From NCBI GenBank assembly GCA_964368755.1, contig CAYJCR010000003.1, positions 56,247 through 120,246 on the forward strand: 64,000 bases of DNA. Reading direction: 5' to 3'. Below are positions 24,198 to 39,100 of this stretch, piece by piece. The position numbers and the translations under genes are program-made. Position 1 is the stretch's first letter. Each line of letters opens with the position of its first letter. This DNA is from CALVZT01 sp964368755. Its GTDB lineage: Bacteria; Bacillota; Clostridia; Christensenellales; UBA1242. Below the pieces are notes generated by a model. The model searched no databases, was not told where the DNA came from, and saw nothing but the letters and a program-made list of their open reading frames with translations.

Positions 24198-27100
24198 CTA
24201 TATTGAAGTACACAAATATTCTGTCCAATTGTGATTGGTTGAGTTTATAACTACCTTGATAGCAACAAGACCACCTTGGTAATTAATACTGTCGTTATAG
24301 GTAAGTCTGCTAATGTCTGTCCCCATAGTATAATAGGCAAAACCTATCTCTACCTCGTTGGCCTTTGGCAATCTAGCAAGTATTGTCGCATCGGTAATGG
24401 CAACAGCTTCATCATTAACTACTTTTACCCAGCTAATCACGCCATTTGATAATTGCGCAGAATAGGTTATTCCATTATCAACAAGTGCAAAGGAAACATC
24501 GCTCTTGTTAATAGTAGATGTGTAGTTGAGGCTAAATATAGCATTGGATATATTATTGAAAGTTACAGTGTAATGATTTGCATTGTTAAGTACGACACTT
24601 CCATTTACCCCATTTGCCTTAACAATTATTCCAGAACTTCCGTTTGTTATTACAATATTGTAATCAGCATCTTCATTTGAATAAACAAAGCCGTTTTCTG
24701 TATATGGCAATGAAGATACCTCTTGCCATGTTTTGGTCGCATTAAGTTCTTGGGTAGAAGAATTATATTCAAATCTACATTCATTGTGTGTAAAGTTATT
24801 GCTGCTAGATATGTTTATCCAACTTTCAGTGCTTTGAACATAATACTGCCAATAATAACCACTTTTTCTGTAGAACACACCATCATGATAATATGTCGTA
24901 TAATCAACGGACTCATAATACAAGTTCTGTCCTGGATTCAAAGTTATTCTTTCTTCTATCGTCTCAGTGACAGACATAGAAGGTGAAGAATAATTAAACA
25001 TTAACAATTCAAGCGATGAGGAGTNNNNNNNNNNNNNNNNNNNNNNNNNNNNNNNNNNNNNNNNNNNNNNNNNNNNNNNNNNNNNNNNNNNNNNNNNNNN
25101 NNNNNNNNNNNNNNNNNNNNNNNNACAGACATAGAAGGTGAAGAATAATTAAACATTAACAATTCAAGCGATGAGGAGTTCGGAACAACTTTGACTTCTT
25201 TGTATACAGATGCATAATTGCTCGAATATGCCTCTACTAGATAGTTGCCCGCTTCAAGAACTCGCGCTACTGATTTATAATTCTTACCATTGAATAATTT
25301 TGTTCCACTACTATCTTGCTTGTAATATCTTATTGTATATCCATTACTTGTGCCACTTAAGTTACAAGATTTTTGCTGTCCACTGTATGTCATATCGCTT
25401 GGTACATTGATTAACAAATCTGATGGGGCGTCTGCCTTAATAATACTAAACAATATTGTTCTATTGTATCCATTGTAATTGTTGCTATTGTATGACACTT
25501 TCAATGAATATTCTCCGACATTTGTTGGAGCTATTTGACTTTCATCATAATTAGTTCCATTAATTCCTTTGTATACAATAGTTGGAGATATGATTTCGCT
25601 ATTTACGCCTGTTATATTGATTGAGTAAGATTTTTCGTTGTCATCATATACAAATGAAGTAGGCTGAGTAATAGCACAGTTAACGTTTGCTCTATTTATT
25701 AACATAGTAGCATATTTCTCTTCGAAATAATTGTCTGTGTTTACCGTAACGCGTATTCTATATTCGCTAGCATCACTCGGAGTTGCAGTCCAGGTAGCTC
25801 CGTTATCGACAGAATAATTTATCGTTGCGTTAGCATTGAGGCTTTCCCCACTTACACCTGTTGCACTTACAGTACAAACTTTGTTTGTGCCGTCGTACGT
25901 ATAAGATAGATCGCTAATAACAACAGTTGGCGTTGCTCTGTTTATAACAAAGTGACATTCGTTAAGCGCAGCATGGACAATTTGGTTTTTGCCAACACTT
26001 ACAGTCATCTTGTATAGTCCTGATGCCACAGGTTCCGAATCAATCGCAACATACTCCTGTCCATTGTTTTTATAATAGTTTGTTGTAATATTGCTTGAAC
26101 TTATGGTAACATGTGCTGAATTAACTGTCATAGTTGGAACTTGTATTGCTCCATTATATGTAAAGGATAAGTTAGAGAAGAAAATCGTTGGCTGTATCTT
26201 CTTAATAATGAGACTACGTATGCTTTCACAGCTATTGTAGTTATCTGTCCCCCCAACAGTTACTTTGTACAAATAATTGCCAGGAAGAGATGGATTTGCA
26301 TTCCAACTGTTACCGTTGTCTGAAGAATATGTTATTGTAGACTCCAATCCATTGCTTACTGAAGGATTGATCGTTATTCTGTCTCCAAATGTTATAATTA
26401 GATCATTGATGCTACTTATTGTTGGAGAAGCTTTGGCAATTTTCATAGTAGTAGTTGCTTCGCCATAATAATTGGCTGTATCTATAACTGCTTTTACTCG
26501 GTACTCTCCAGCATTGGTTGGAGCAATTGTTTGCCAAGTATCGCTATAATAATAAGTATAACTAATATTTGGTTTGTCTCCGACAGCAGCATTAGAATAT
26601 GTAGCTGTGCAAGTTTTTTGTCCTCCGTCATATTCAAATACGGTTTTTGTAAAGCTAATTGGAGTATTACGTCTAGCCACCTCTATTGTTGTTGAGAGGC
26701 TACCACAGTAATTTCTTACGCCTTCATTGATAGTCGCTGTTACAGTGTATATGCCAGCTGCTAAACAACTGTTATTACTTACTACATTACCAGCACTATT
26801 CTTTATTACTAGACTATAATCGCTTCCTGCAACACTATCTTCAAAATTCACAGATACATTAACGGTGTCCCCGTATATGTAATGTCTTTGGTTAATATTG
26901 CCACTCAAAGTCTTCTTTGCTATAACAACTCTTCTTGTAATTGATCCAAAATAATCTGGGCAAATATTTGACAATGAGATAGTTACATACTCATCTCCTA
27001 CGCTAGGTCCAAAAGATCCATAATGATCTTCGGGATTAGAAGTGTAATATTCTACAAAGATATCCTCTGAGCTTAAAACATTGCTTGTCTTTTTGCTATC

Positions 27101-30100
27101 ATATATCTCTGTTCCATTATTGTCATATATTCTGAAAGACAATGGGAGTTTTTCTCCATCATAAGTTATGTATAGAGAGTCTTCATCTATCTCTATTCTT
27201 ACTGGATTTGCAAAGACATCCAACCCGCCTTCATCAATATCAATTCCCGCATATGGATTGGTTTCGCCAAAGTATTCGGCATCAAAAGTAGTCCAATCTA
27301 TATCTATTAGGTAGGATCCCGGACTTGTCGGTAAAGTGCTTATCCAATTTATAGGATATGAGCTAAATTTCAAGCTACCAATTGCTCTGTATACTGATTC
27401 TATTTCTACCTTCAATGTCACGTTGTCGACAATATATTTTTTGCCATCCAACGACCTTATTCCTATCTCACAATCGTTACCCATTATCCATTGAGAATAC
27501 TCTATTACAAATGGGACTGTCCTCTCGGTAGTTTGTGTTTCTACTGCATGGTATGAGAAGTTTTTAACAACTACATCTGACATAGATAACTCAATGTCTA
27601 TTTTGTTATAACCCTCGTTGTAAATTACAGTTATAGGTGTATCACTAGCTGATGGATATATAGTATCTATTACCTCATCATCGGCTTTTATGCTATATAC
27701 AGCTACAGAGTAAGAAGGTGTATGAGCTATAAATTGCCAGTTGCCTGAACTGTCTTTGCCTGCATATGTGATATAGGTAGAATCTACTTGGTCATATACA
27801 ACAAGTAAGAATTGTATAACAATAGGCTCCTGAAGAGGTTCTTCAAGTAGGGTAAGACCTTCACCTTCTCCTTCCCCATCACTTGCCGGATCAGAGATAG
27901 GAGTATGTGTAATGTTTACTGAGTATTTTTGATTCTCTGTTACTACGGTAACTTCTGAAGAAGTAGTATATCCTTCAATGGATACTGCATTATTTATCTC
28001 AGTTGATATTTTCCCTTCAACTGTAGAACCTTCGCCTGTCAATATATTAGGGTTGGCATATATAATGCAACCTTCAACTATCTTCTGCCCATTATCAAAG
28101 AATATATCACTAGTCTCGCTGATCGTAGCAGAAGAAGTACCATCTGGTACGTTATTGTTCATAATATATATTTGAGTATCTGCAGTGCCCGTGTAGTGAG
28201 CGCTATTGATTACTACTTTGGCAAAGTTGTTGGTAGTATTGGTCAAATCACTAATCGATACTTCATTGCCAGCTGCTATAGATCCCCTATAATATGTAAT
28301 AATAGGGTTCATCTCTTCTGCACAATAATCATCATTATACACAACTGCAGGCGCTGTCGCTACGAATGCTGGTATTGATAATAAGCTTATATCAATAGTG
28401 GCCTTACCAATAGTATAATCTTTACGAATCATAAAATACTGATTGCCATTTGAGTAAGTAATATACACCTTACCATCGCCCCAAGCAGGAGCGGTACTTC
28501 CATTGCTTGCTTCATAATATATTGAGATATCTGAGAGATCCACGCCATCTATTGTATCGCCATCATCAGCCCAAGCAACTGTTATGCCACTAGTAGGTGC
28601 TCCGTGGTTGTATACTTGTTCTAGCCCTGTTATGCTTAGTTTTGATTCTATCAAAGCTGTTATATCAACATCGTTGATCACAAGCTCAGCATAAGCCTCT
28701 CCATAATAGTTATCATTACTTGCGACTATCTTGACATTATATCTGCCAGTATATGTTGGCTCATACGCAAGTAAAACACTATCATCGAAGTATTGTTTGG
28801 TTACAGATAGTCCTGCCACACTAATGCCATTTGCATCATTGGTTGTATATTGTATGTTGATATTTTCGCCGAAGTTAATCTCAAGACCCGAAGTTATTGC
28901 TATTGTAACTGGGGCCTTAGTTATCACATAATCAATACTATAAACTGCATTGTTATAATTATCTCCGAAGCTTATTGTTGCTGTATAGTACCCGGCATTT
29001 GTTGGTGGAGTGCTAGAACTATATGTGCCACTAGAGATTGTATTTCCACTTACTCCACTATAAAGTATGGTATACTCGCTTGTATCTATACCGTTTAAGC
29101 CACTTATTACAAGTGGATTGACTCCCGTATAAACAAATGGATTTGTTTCGTCATAGTTGCTAGTTATTGTTGGCACAATAGGATCCACAGTTATGACTTT
29201 GGTCAAAGTACATTGTCTATAATTGTTAGATGTTATTACTACTACAGCCTTATATTCTCCAATGCCTATTATCGTGGTTGTGAGGTCAAATGTTTTGCTT
29301 GTAGCATTATACTTGTACCACGCGACAGTGTATTCATTACTTTCCAGTCCTGTATTTATATTTGCATTCAAAGTCGTCAACAAGTCACTTCCTGAATAAT
29401 CAACAGAGCTCAAAGAACCAAATGGGTCTGTACCATATGTCGCCTTATAGATTGTGTAAGTGAAATGTTTTTCTGTTCTTTGATAGTTACTACCTGTTAC
29501 GCAAACTTTAATATCATATACTCCTGCTTGACTTGGAGCCGTATTGCTTGAGTAAGAAGTGCCATCTGCCAACACTCCCTCATAAGTTATTGTGTAATTG
29601 CTTGAATCAATATTGTTGCCACTTCTTTGGACCTTAATATTAGGTGTAGCTAAAGAACCATCGCATGTATGACTAATAACTTCTTGTGAGATGTCAACGG
29701 CTGCTCTAGCGATAGAGAATGTTTTGTATTCAGTAAGCGCCTTGTAGTTGTTTGTGCCATTATAAACGGCCCTGACTATGTACGCGCCGGCATCGCTCGG
29801 TGTAATATTCCAAGTTCCCCCGTTGTCATTAGAATAAGTGATGGCGGCTGAGGTATTGAGATTTGTTGCTTTAACACTCGCGCTTATTTGCTTGTTCGAG
29901 CCATCGTAGACAAAGCCCACTGTTGTAGTCCATATGAATGTCACATCAGCCTTAGCTACTGAGAAAGACCTGTATTCGGTGAGTGCATTATAGTTGGTTG
30001 TACCACCATAAGTCGCTCTTGCTATATACGTACCAGCATCTTTCGGTGTAGCAGTCCAGTTTGTTCCATTGTCATTAGAATAATCAACACTAACATTCCC

Positions 30101-33100
30101 GTTATTAGAAGTTACAGAGATTGACTTATTTTCACCATTGTACACAAAGTCCGTCGTTGTACCCCATGTGAATGTTACATCGGCCTTAGCTACAGAAAAA
30201 TACTCGACTTGTTCGCCCTGATAGTTGCCAGAGCTAACAGTTACTTTGACTATATATTCTCCAGCATTAGTAGGTTTGTCATTTGACCAACTACTTCCAT
30301 TTGAAGAATATTGTATTGTCAATAATGAATCTGCAACGTTATTAACAGTGATAGTATCCTTATCTGGACCTTGAGCATTGCCGTTGTATGTATAACTTGT
30401 AGTTCCAAAGTTTACTACAATATTTTGTGGAGAAATCTTAACTGGAATATTGTCTAGCCAAGCAGCATAATTACCGTTCGAAGATACATATGTTATCCTT
30501 GCAATATAATCTCCTGCATTTGTTGGGTTTGCAGTCCAAGTTGTTCCACTATCATCTGAATACTTGACAGTTAATGTCCCCGAACTAGCGATATTATTTG
30601 CGAATGTAACATTTTCGTCTGACTCATCAAAGTAGATTGTACCTGATAACTTCAAGCTCGATCCATTGTATTCTTTTGACGTCACAGTTGGAACAATCTG
30701 TCCAATCTTAGGAGTAATTGTGAAGTCGTAGATACTCTCTACTCCCATATAGTTGTCAGTTCTAGCCACTGATGCTTTGACTTTATATAAGCCTACGTTA
30801 GTAGGTGAAGTTGAACTCCAAGTATTCCCATTGTCATAAGAATATGATAGTGTAGCTTCTAAAAAGTTCTCTTCTGCATAATAAGTATTTGTATGCCCGT
30901 CTTCCACTTTCATACACAACTTGAAGACTTTGATTGTTGGCACTTGTGCAGAACCATTGTATGTAGCAGTTAAGCTCTCTGCTTGCAAAGTAGTCTTGAG
31001 TCTTACTTTAACTGGAATGTTATACTCATAAGTCATAGCCCCCAAGGTTAGTTTGACAGGAACATTAACTGTTGGACTGGTGCTAACTATACTATCATCA
31101 GCAATCTTGTAGTTCATAATGTATTCATCATTCATCTGCAACGATTCGCCATCTGCTAACGAGAGTGGGAACGCAACCCCATATGACACATCGTTTTCGT
31201 TTCTTATAATGCCTGCGATATCATACGAGCCATTATAGTCTACAGTATCTGCAGTATATATAGATTCATCTACTATCATGAACTCTATCGAGAATGTTGT
31301 GAAGTTGAATAAATGTGTAACTTCCTGGTTGCTAACATCATCAATGAATATTACTTCTACTTTATATCTACCAACTGCAGTATTCTTGTCTAGTTTGCTT
31401 CTTTCCGTTTCGCTAGACGATATTAACACTGCTCCTCCGAAGTCGGTTCCATCGTACAAAAAGTATTTGTTGATAACTCTATATGAAGCAATTGCATTAT
31501 CAAGCACTATTTTAGGAGCATAAGTAACATCACTTCCTGTTGGCCTTATAACAACAAGATTTTCGGTTGTTGTGTAAGCTGGCTCAGAAGTCTCGCCTCC
31601 TTCTTCTGGGTCAGGGATAGTCCAATATTCTGCATGAGTTGCAATAGTTCCAGCGCTGATTTGGACATAAACAGTTTTTGAATTGTTGTCTGTAGCAAAA
31701 TATGAATTGTTTATCGTAACATTAAAGCCGTGACTTCCAACAGAATAACTATTGAGATTATTAAGACTGTTAACTATATTTGTATTATTATTACAAGTGA
31801 TAGATAACTCGTTTTGTCCCTTAAAATACGTATAGTATCCACTTGTTAAGAATGTACTAATATCAAAAGTGCTTCTATCTTCAATATTAACAAGAATAGG
31901 ATTTTCTTCGGAAGACGTTGTTATCAAGGTGTTCGCATTAGGCTTAGTGAACTGGAACGTTACTTCAATACTGTTAATCACGTTATAATTCTTGGTTGGT
32001 TCAAACCTTGCAATAGGAACAGTTGTACTAAACGTATCTCCAGTACCCTTTGATAGCTCATAACAAACTTTTGCCTGTCTGGTATTTGGAAGGAAAAGTA
32101 CATAGATATTATTATAGACATCTATTCTATTATTAGATATTACGTTACCGTCTAATTTGAATACTATATTTGATCCACTACCCTCTACTGTTACGTTTAT
32201 CGTTGTGTGGCTTGTGTTATTATACAAAGTTTTTGACCACGCATTTCCTGTAATATATTCAATAGTATATAACCTCTCCCCAGCGTCATACGACTCAAAG
32301 TATAAGGAACTATCAAAATAACAATTACCGTTTATGCTTGGATTACCTGAGACAACTCCGTCTTTGGTAACTACATTCATCTGCTCATACTTGAGCTGTC
32401 CATTAGACAAAGTTACCGACAAATTATTGTTGACATTATTAGCCACAAATACCGTGCCATTGAATTCTGTCTTGGCAATAGACATTGTGTTGGCACTTAT
32501 CATTACTTGAGATATATTTGTATTGAATGGAACAAATATCGCATTGAATGTATTGACACTCTCGGCATCGTATGCATTGAGAGTCGACACGTTAGTCAAA
32601 CTACCATATGAAGCAATGTTTTCACAACTTATAGATGCAATGTTATATTCTATTACCAAATCACTAGTTGTATAAAAATCTGTGTTTACATAATACAAGT
32701 TGCTGCTGTCTTTTGCCACAATCCAACGTCCGTTGATAATTTCTCCATCTATCTTAACAACAGGGACTCTGACTTTGGCTGTTGTTCCAAACATTCCATA
32801 TTCAAAGTTAAGACTTGCCTTGCTTATCACTATACCTTCAAGGCTTCTATTGGCTATCGCAAGAGTTATTACTTTGGTTCCAGAGCAGTTATTTTTTCCA
32901 GAGATTGTTACACTATAATCCCCTGCTACAGCAGGCCATCCACCAGTAGGAGGAGTAATTGTAACATCATTGTTTGTATATATGTTAGCCAAGCCCAAAT
33001 CAGCAAAAGTTACCTCAAGTGAAGAACCTGTATATATCTTGGTAACAACTTTATTTCCAACAATTACATTTGCGATATCCTTAGCGGTTATTGTATATGT

Positions 33101-36100
33101 GCCAGTAAGATTGGTAAAAACAAAGTTAGGGTTAGTTAAACTTACTTGGTATGAGTAAGCCCCAACATCTTTGCTTGGGTTGGTGTATGCAACAGCATAA
33201 TCTCTTGCTATTGCAGAGAGTGCTGTTTTTTGAGTAAGGTTAAGTTCACTAATAGTCCCTTTGAGTGCATATGTTATAGTTGTTGGAGGAACCGTTCCAT
33301 CATATATCTTTGATGTAGATGGAATATCATACCAGCCACTTAGAACTGTTATTTGATTTATAACAATCGAATACGTATATTCTGAAGGAGTACCAATAAA
33401 ATTGGCATTGGCTGGAGGTATAATCTTGTAATTAATTGTATATGTACCAGCATCACAAATGTCGGCATATGTAAGAGTCGATGTTCCTTTTTTGATGGTT
33501 ATCTTCACATTGACTCCAGCGCCAGATTCTGGAACTGCACTACTAAATGTTGGAACATATGTCTCACTGCCACATTTTACTTGTATGCAGCTCTTGATTA
33601 GTGTTTCATAATAATTGTAGTTATGTTCTCCAAAATCAAATATTAGGTCATCTGGTTCAAAGTCTTCATCAACAACCAAAGATACTGTACTTGCAACAAT
33701 CCTATATGTCGTAGGACTTACATCGTAACATATATCGGTAGCATTATAAGTTGCTCCAATAATGTTATATGTGTTGTTATCATCTTTTATTGATGCGGAT
33801 ATTGTATATTCTCCAGCAACAATAGGACTTGCACTGACCTTATATATAACAATCAAACCATCGAACAACTCGCTAGTAGCAGTATATCCGGACAAGGCAC
33901 TATTATAACTAACGTTCTTGTTCATTACTTCTGATTTGATACCGTCATTATAATAATTGATGATTATTGGTCTGACGATTACTTTGTTGGTATATGAATA
34001 AGTTCCCCTTTCTTCCCATGATACATTTATATCTTCTTTGGCAACAGAGATGTTGAAAGTGTTACTTACAGCACTGTTGTTTTCTCTTCTAGGGATAGCA
34101 AAAGTAACTGTTTTTATATTCTCTTCTTTGATATCTTTGACTATTGAATTGACAAAGCCAGTATAATCTGTAGAGTCAAGTAGGTTGAATTGATACTTTT
34201 GATTTTCTTCTCCAGTTACCGAAGAATCATAATACACTTCTACTTTATAAGTTTTGTATAAAAAGTATGCTTTTGGAGAATCTGTGAGATATTGAGTATC
34301 AACATCTTTAATTGCTTCCCATAGTGCATTCTGGCAGAACAATACGAACTTAGAATGTTTTTGTGTATCGTTGTCGGTTGCTGTTATTGCATACTTTGGA
34401 TTGCCTGCAGTCAAGTAAACATTGTTAAGGAGCAATCGTGGAGCAACAGCGTTGATTGTATACTCTTTGTAGGCCGTGCCTTTGTAGTTTGGAGATACAA
34501 TATCAAATATAACAAGATAATCTCCAGTTGCAACCATTGTTGTATCGCTTGGATTGCTACCTGCAAGAACTTTCTCTTCCAATTCATAATATATTAAAGA
34601 TCCCTCAGATACTTGATCCTTGTAGTATGTTGCGTATCCGACGACTGCTTGTTGCAATCTGCCAGGTATTAACTCGCAGTCGGTCCATGTAACCACGACT
34701 GGCTCAGTAGTTTTCTTCAAGTAGTATTTGTCGTAGTCTATTTGCTTATTTGTTGGTGGGTTTGACGATACATTTACCATATTGGCAAAAGAATTGTTAT
34801 TGTATATGAGATTGGTTAAGGAGAATAATTCAAAATTATATGGAGCTTCGGTTATAGCGAAGATGTTTGTTTCGCTATTGGCAAAGTTGTTGGAGTAGTT
34901 ATCTACATTTACCTTATAATTATCAACATCCATTATGTCAACATACTTGTATATGGTGCCTGTTGCAGATGTTATCCTAATATAACTCAAGACATCGTTT
35001 TGATAGACATAATTACCCTCTCTATAAACAACCGGATATGCAGAGCCTTCTACATCGATTAGGAATCTTCCTACTGTATCAAGGAGCCTAAACTCAGATA
35101 CTTGATAATAATCAGGGCAAGTAACTACTTTGAATCTATCCTCGCTATCATCTACTGTGGTAACAAATCCATTGTATCTTATGTAATAACTATAAGTACC
35201 CCCAACTTCGTTGATGGCATTAACTTTGTAGTATTTGTCGCCCTTTTTGATATAAAATCTATCTGTTGGGTTGAGAGTGTCTGCCACTCCCAATTCCTGC
35301 AAGTATTGTCCTTTGATCATTAGATATCCTTGATCGTCAAGAACAACAGTGGCAGGCGCAAGTGTTTTGTCTTCTCCATTATATGTGTACAATGTTGGTA
35401 GTGTATCATAATGCTTGCCGAAGTTATAAACTTTGTCTGCATCAGCATCAGTCTTACCATATCCAACACTTATGTTCTGTCCATTCGGAGAATATGTAAG
35501 GTTTGTTACCGCATATGATACTGCTCCCTTAGCTGTTATGACATATTCTCTAATAATAGCATTGGAATCTACGCTGTAATTTGATGTCTTAGGAGTCAAT
35601 GTTGCTATAATCTTATATTCACCAACATTAGCTGGAACATAGTTAATGAGAACATAGTTGCCTTCAAAATCTTTTGCATAATAATTGTAGGCAATATTGA
35701 CATTGTCAAGAATATTAGCTGCGACACTTTCTGTAAGTGAGAAGTTAATGTTATTGCCTGTATATTCTTTGCTTACTACATTTGGATTCCAAGTTAAACT
35801 GCTTGTTGCCAATTCTTGTGGAGCAACAGATATGCTAACTGTGATTGGCTTATCTTTGTAGTTGTTAGACGCATCACGATATATCATGTTGCATGTATGT
35901 GTACCTGCAGAAAGAACTTGGTCAGGGTCTTGCCAGAACAAGTTGCCGACAGTGCCTATAGCATAACCATTGGTTATGTCATACGCATCAATAGAATCAT
36001 ATGTGGTGCCGTTAACAGTAACCGATGTTAGTCTCAAACTTGACAACTTTGTAGTTGTTCCATAATAAGATGCGATATTATTGATACTTACATTGTATGG

Positions 36101-39100
36101 ATAATCTATATCGCTAATAGTATAAGTTCCTGCATTTATAAGTATGCTCCTACTATCGAACGATGATGATATATTGGTGCCATTCTCTCTGATTGTATAT
36201 GGCAAAGAAGCTCCCATTATGTTGAGTTCGATTGTTACACCATAAACTCCGGCATCAGTTGGAGAAGTGGTACTTCCCGCATATAAGAATGTAGCGGCTA
36301 CGATCGTAACATTGTGCACTACATCTGAACTATCGGTATAGCTTGCATTTGTGATATCGGATACAGAGTACTCGTATGTTGAGCCATAATCTATAGTTTT
36401 GTCTGCGATAGTTATCTGCAATGTTTGTATTTTTTTGAGTTCAAAAGCAATGTTCTCAGCAGACAATTCAAGAATATAACAATCACTTAAATCTGATATT
36501 GATATAGTTGAATAAATAATATCGTTTAGTTTAGTTCCAATCTCTGCGCTTGTTACATAATGAATAGTATTATCCGTCGTCGAAGTTGTTGTCAAACTTG
36601 TTGGGTTGCTGTGGTATCTATCCCAACTAGCAAGGTTATCAACACTAAGAGTCAATGTGTTATCTTCAGGCTTAGTGCTCTCATATATCTGTCTAATGAT
36701 ACTAACAGTTGCTGTCCTTGGGGATATAGTCAAGTCATTTGAAGTAGAGCCAACGCATGTATAATTGTTGCCCAAAGAATTAGACTCTCCTATAGACAAA
36801 GCATAAGTACCAACAGCCTCGCCTTGAACTCTCGTAATTGTTGGCGTGCTTGAAATAGAACTTGTTAAGTCTACGCTACCCTGTTCATATGAAGGACTGC
36901 TTCCTGTAGCATTAAATATTCTATACTGATATGTAGGGTCTGCTTCTCCGTATGTCTTAGAAGCGCTGTATATTACTATCCAAACTTTCTTTGGACTTAT
37001 TGTCAAATCTGCACCTACGAATGATAGCGTGTAGTTGGTAGTATTTGTTCTGAGCGTACCTTGCCTTATAGCGTATGCTCCAACATCTTCGCCAGGCACT
37101 CTTGCTAGAGCTCCGGTTGTTACACTTGCTATAGTATCAGACAATTTGAGTCCTGTTGGAGAATATGTAAGAGTTGGATCGGTTGCTCCATACTCCTTGG
37201 TTAGAGCATCGGCTGTTATAGTTAGGGTTGCAGGAGTAATAGTAAAGTCTGCTCCTGTATAACTAATCTTGTAATATGAATAATCGCTATTTGTTAACAA
37301 ATTGTTATTGATTGCATATGTTCCAACATTTTCGCCAGCAGCTCTTGATAGATCCCCACTTAATGCAAGGTTGGTGGTATCTCCGTCAAGAAGTCCTGTT
37401 GTGGAGTAAGTAAGAGTTGGATCAACTGCGCCATATTCTTTGGTAGATGCTTGGGCATTGATTCCTAAGGCAATCTTGTTTATCTTGAATGTGGTTAAGG
37501 TTGTGCCTACCATTGCTTCTGTATTATTAACAAAAGCTGTGTAGTGATTGTCTTCAGAATAGAAGTTAACGCAATTTACGCTATAGTCTTTGTATACATT
37601 TGGATCAGAAGCATTTGCGCCATTACATTGTAATACCATAGCGTACTTAACTATATCATTTGATTTAAATGTTACAATAATCTGGTTTTTGCCAATAGTT
37701 GTTATTGAGCTTACGCCTATATCTACGATACCTGTTGTACTGCTGTTGTAGTCGTATTTTGTAATAGTATATCCATCCAATGTTGTCTTGTTGTTAGAAG
37801 TAGCTTGAACGGTAAGATCTGATTTGCTAGCGATATAAGTATTGCCCTCATATAAGTTCTTTGCATAATCACGTGAGACATATGAGCAAGTTAAACTAAA
37901 GAAGTTCTTGACAAGAGTCATCTTAGCAGGTCTACAAATAATGTTGTACGAAGATGTAACGTCTAGCTTGGTACTATCCGACAATGTCTTTTCAATCTTG
38001 ATACTACTGTTCTTGATAATATCATAGTAGTCGGTTGTTCCGTCATTCTTAGGAGTAGAGAAGTCGAACATATCTCCGACAATAACATCTCCAGTTATTA
38101 ATCCCATAGGAGTATTGTATTCTATATCTGACGTAGCTGGGTTCTTACCATAAAATATATTGCCTGACTTTGGAGTCAATGTTAAGTCCTTGCGACCGAC
38201 AACAAAAGTGCCTTCTGTGAACTTGTCAATCTTGTAATTTGAATTCAATAGCATTGCTGATGAATCTTGTACGATATTGTATGTTCCGAATGTTAATACT
38301 TTGGCAGAACTGCCAACTGTCAATTTGCCAGAGAACAAACTAAGCAAATATGCTTTTTTGTCTGCGTCTGATGTTTTGCTGTTGTATTCTACAAGCTCTC
38401 TTCCAACAAGACTACTTCCATTTTCTAAAGAAAAAGTAAGAGTTGGATTGGCAGATTGTCCATATACACTAACTTGATTGTCGGCTACGATCTGCAATTT
38501 TGCTTTGTTAATGGTGAGTGTTGTACTACCCTGCTTTGACAATCTATAGTTGTTATCTTCGGTATATCTAACCGTGATGGAATAAACCTTAGCTCCATAT
38601 ATCTTAGTGCTATCAAAAGGTTCGTCGTCAATGTAATACTTTATCTTACTTGCAAATGTCGAGTCTGCAGGAGTAACTGTACATTTGATAACATCTATTG
38701 CACCAGCAACTATTTTGTTGATATTGTTAGATCCTTTTATTTCATTGAATGCAGCGCCAGTGTAATCTAACGAAGTACTCGTAATGCTTACAGACATTGC
38801 CTTTGGATTGATGGTAAGAGTTGCATAAGAATAGCCACCGATTTGTTCCAAAGACTGATTCATCTCTCTTGCACGAATTTGGTATGTCCCAGCATCAATT
38901 GGCAATCCATTGACGAAATCTCCTGTCGTGTTAGCTTGTCTATGTTGATATGTCAAATAGTTGCCAGCCCCGACGTTGTTATATTCCATATCCATTGTAG
39001 GATATTGACCATTATATGTTGCTGTTGTATCTTTGAGCTTAAAACTAACCGAAGCATTAACTACCTCTATATACAAAGAATCTTTTATCTTGTTGTTGTC

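Noticed and set aside
24198..25007. Separate 269-residue protein after the giant gene
   Set aside because: It has no promoter or ribosome binding site, and joining the contig overlap makes it the C-terminus of the giant lipoprotein.
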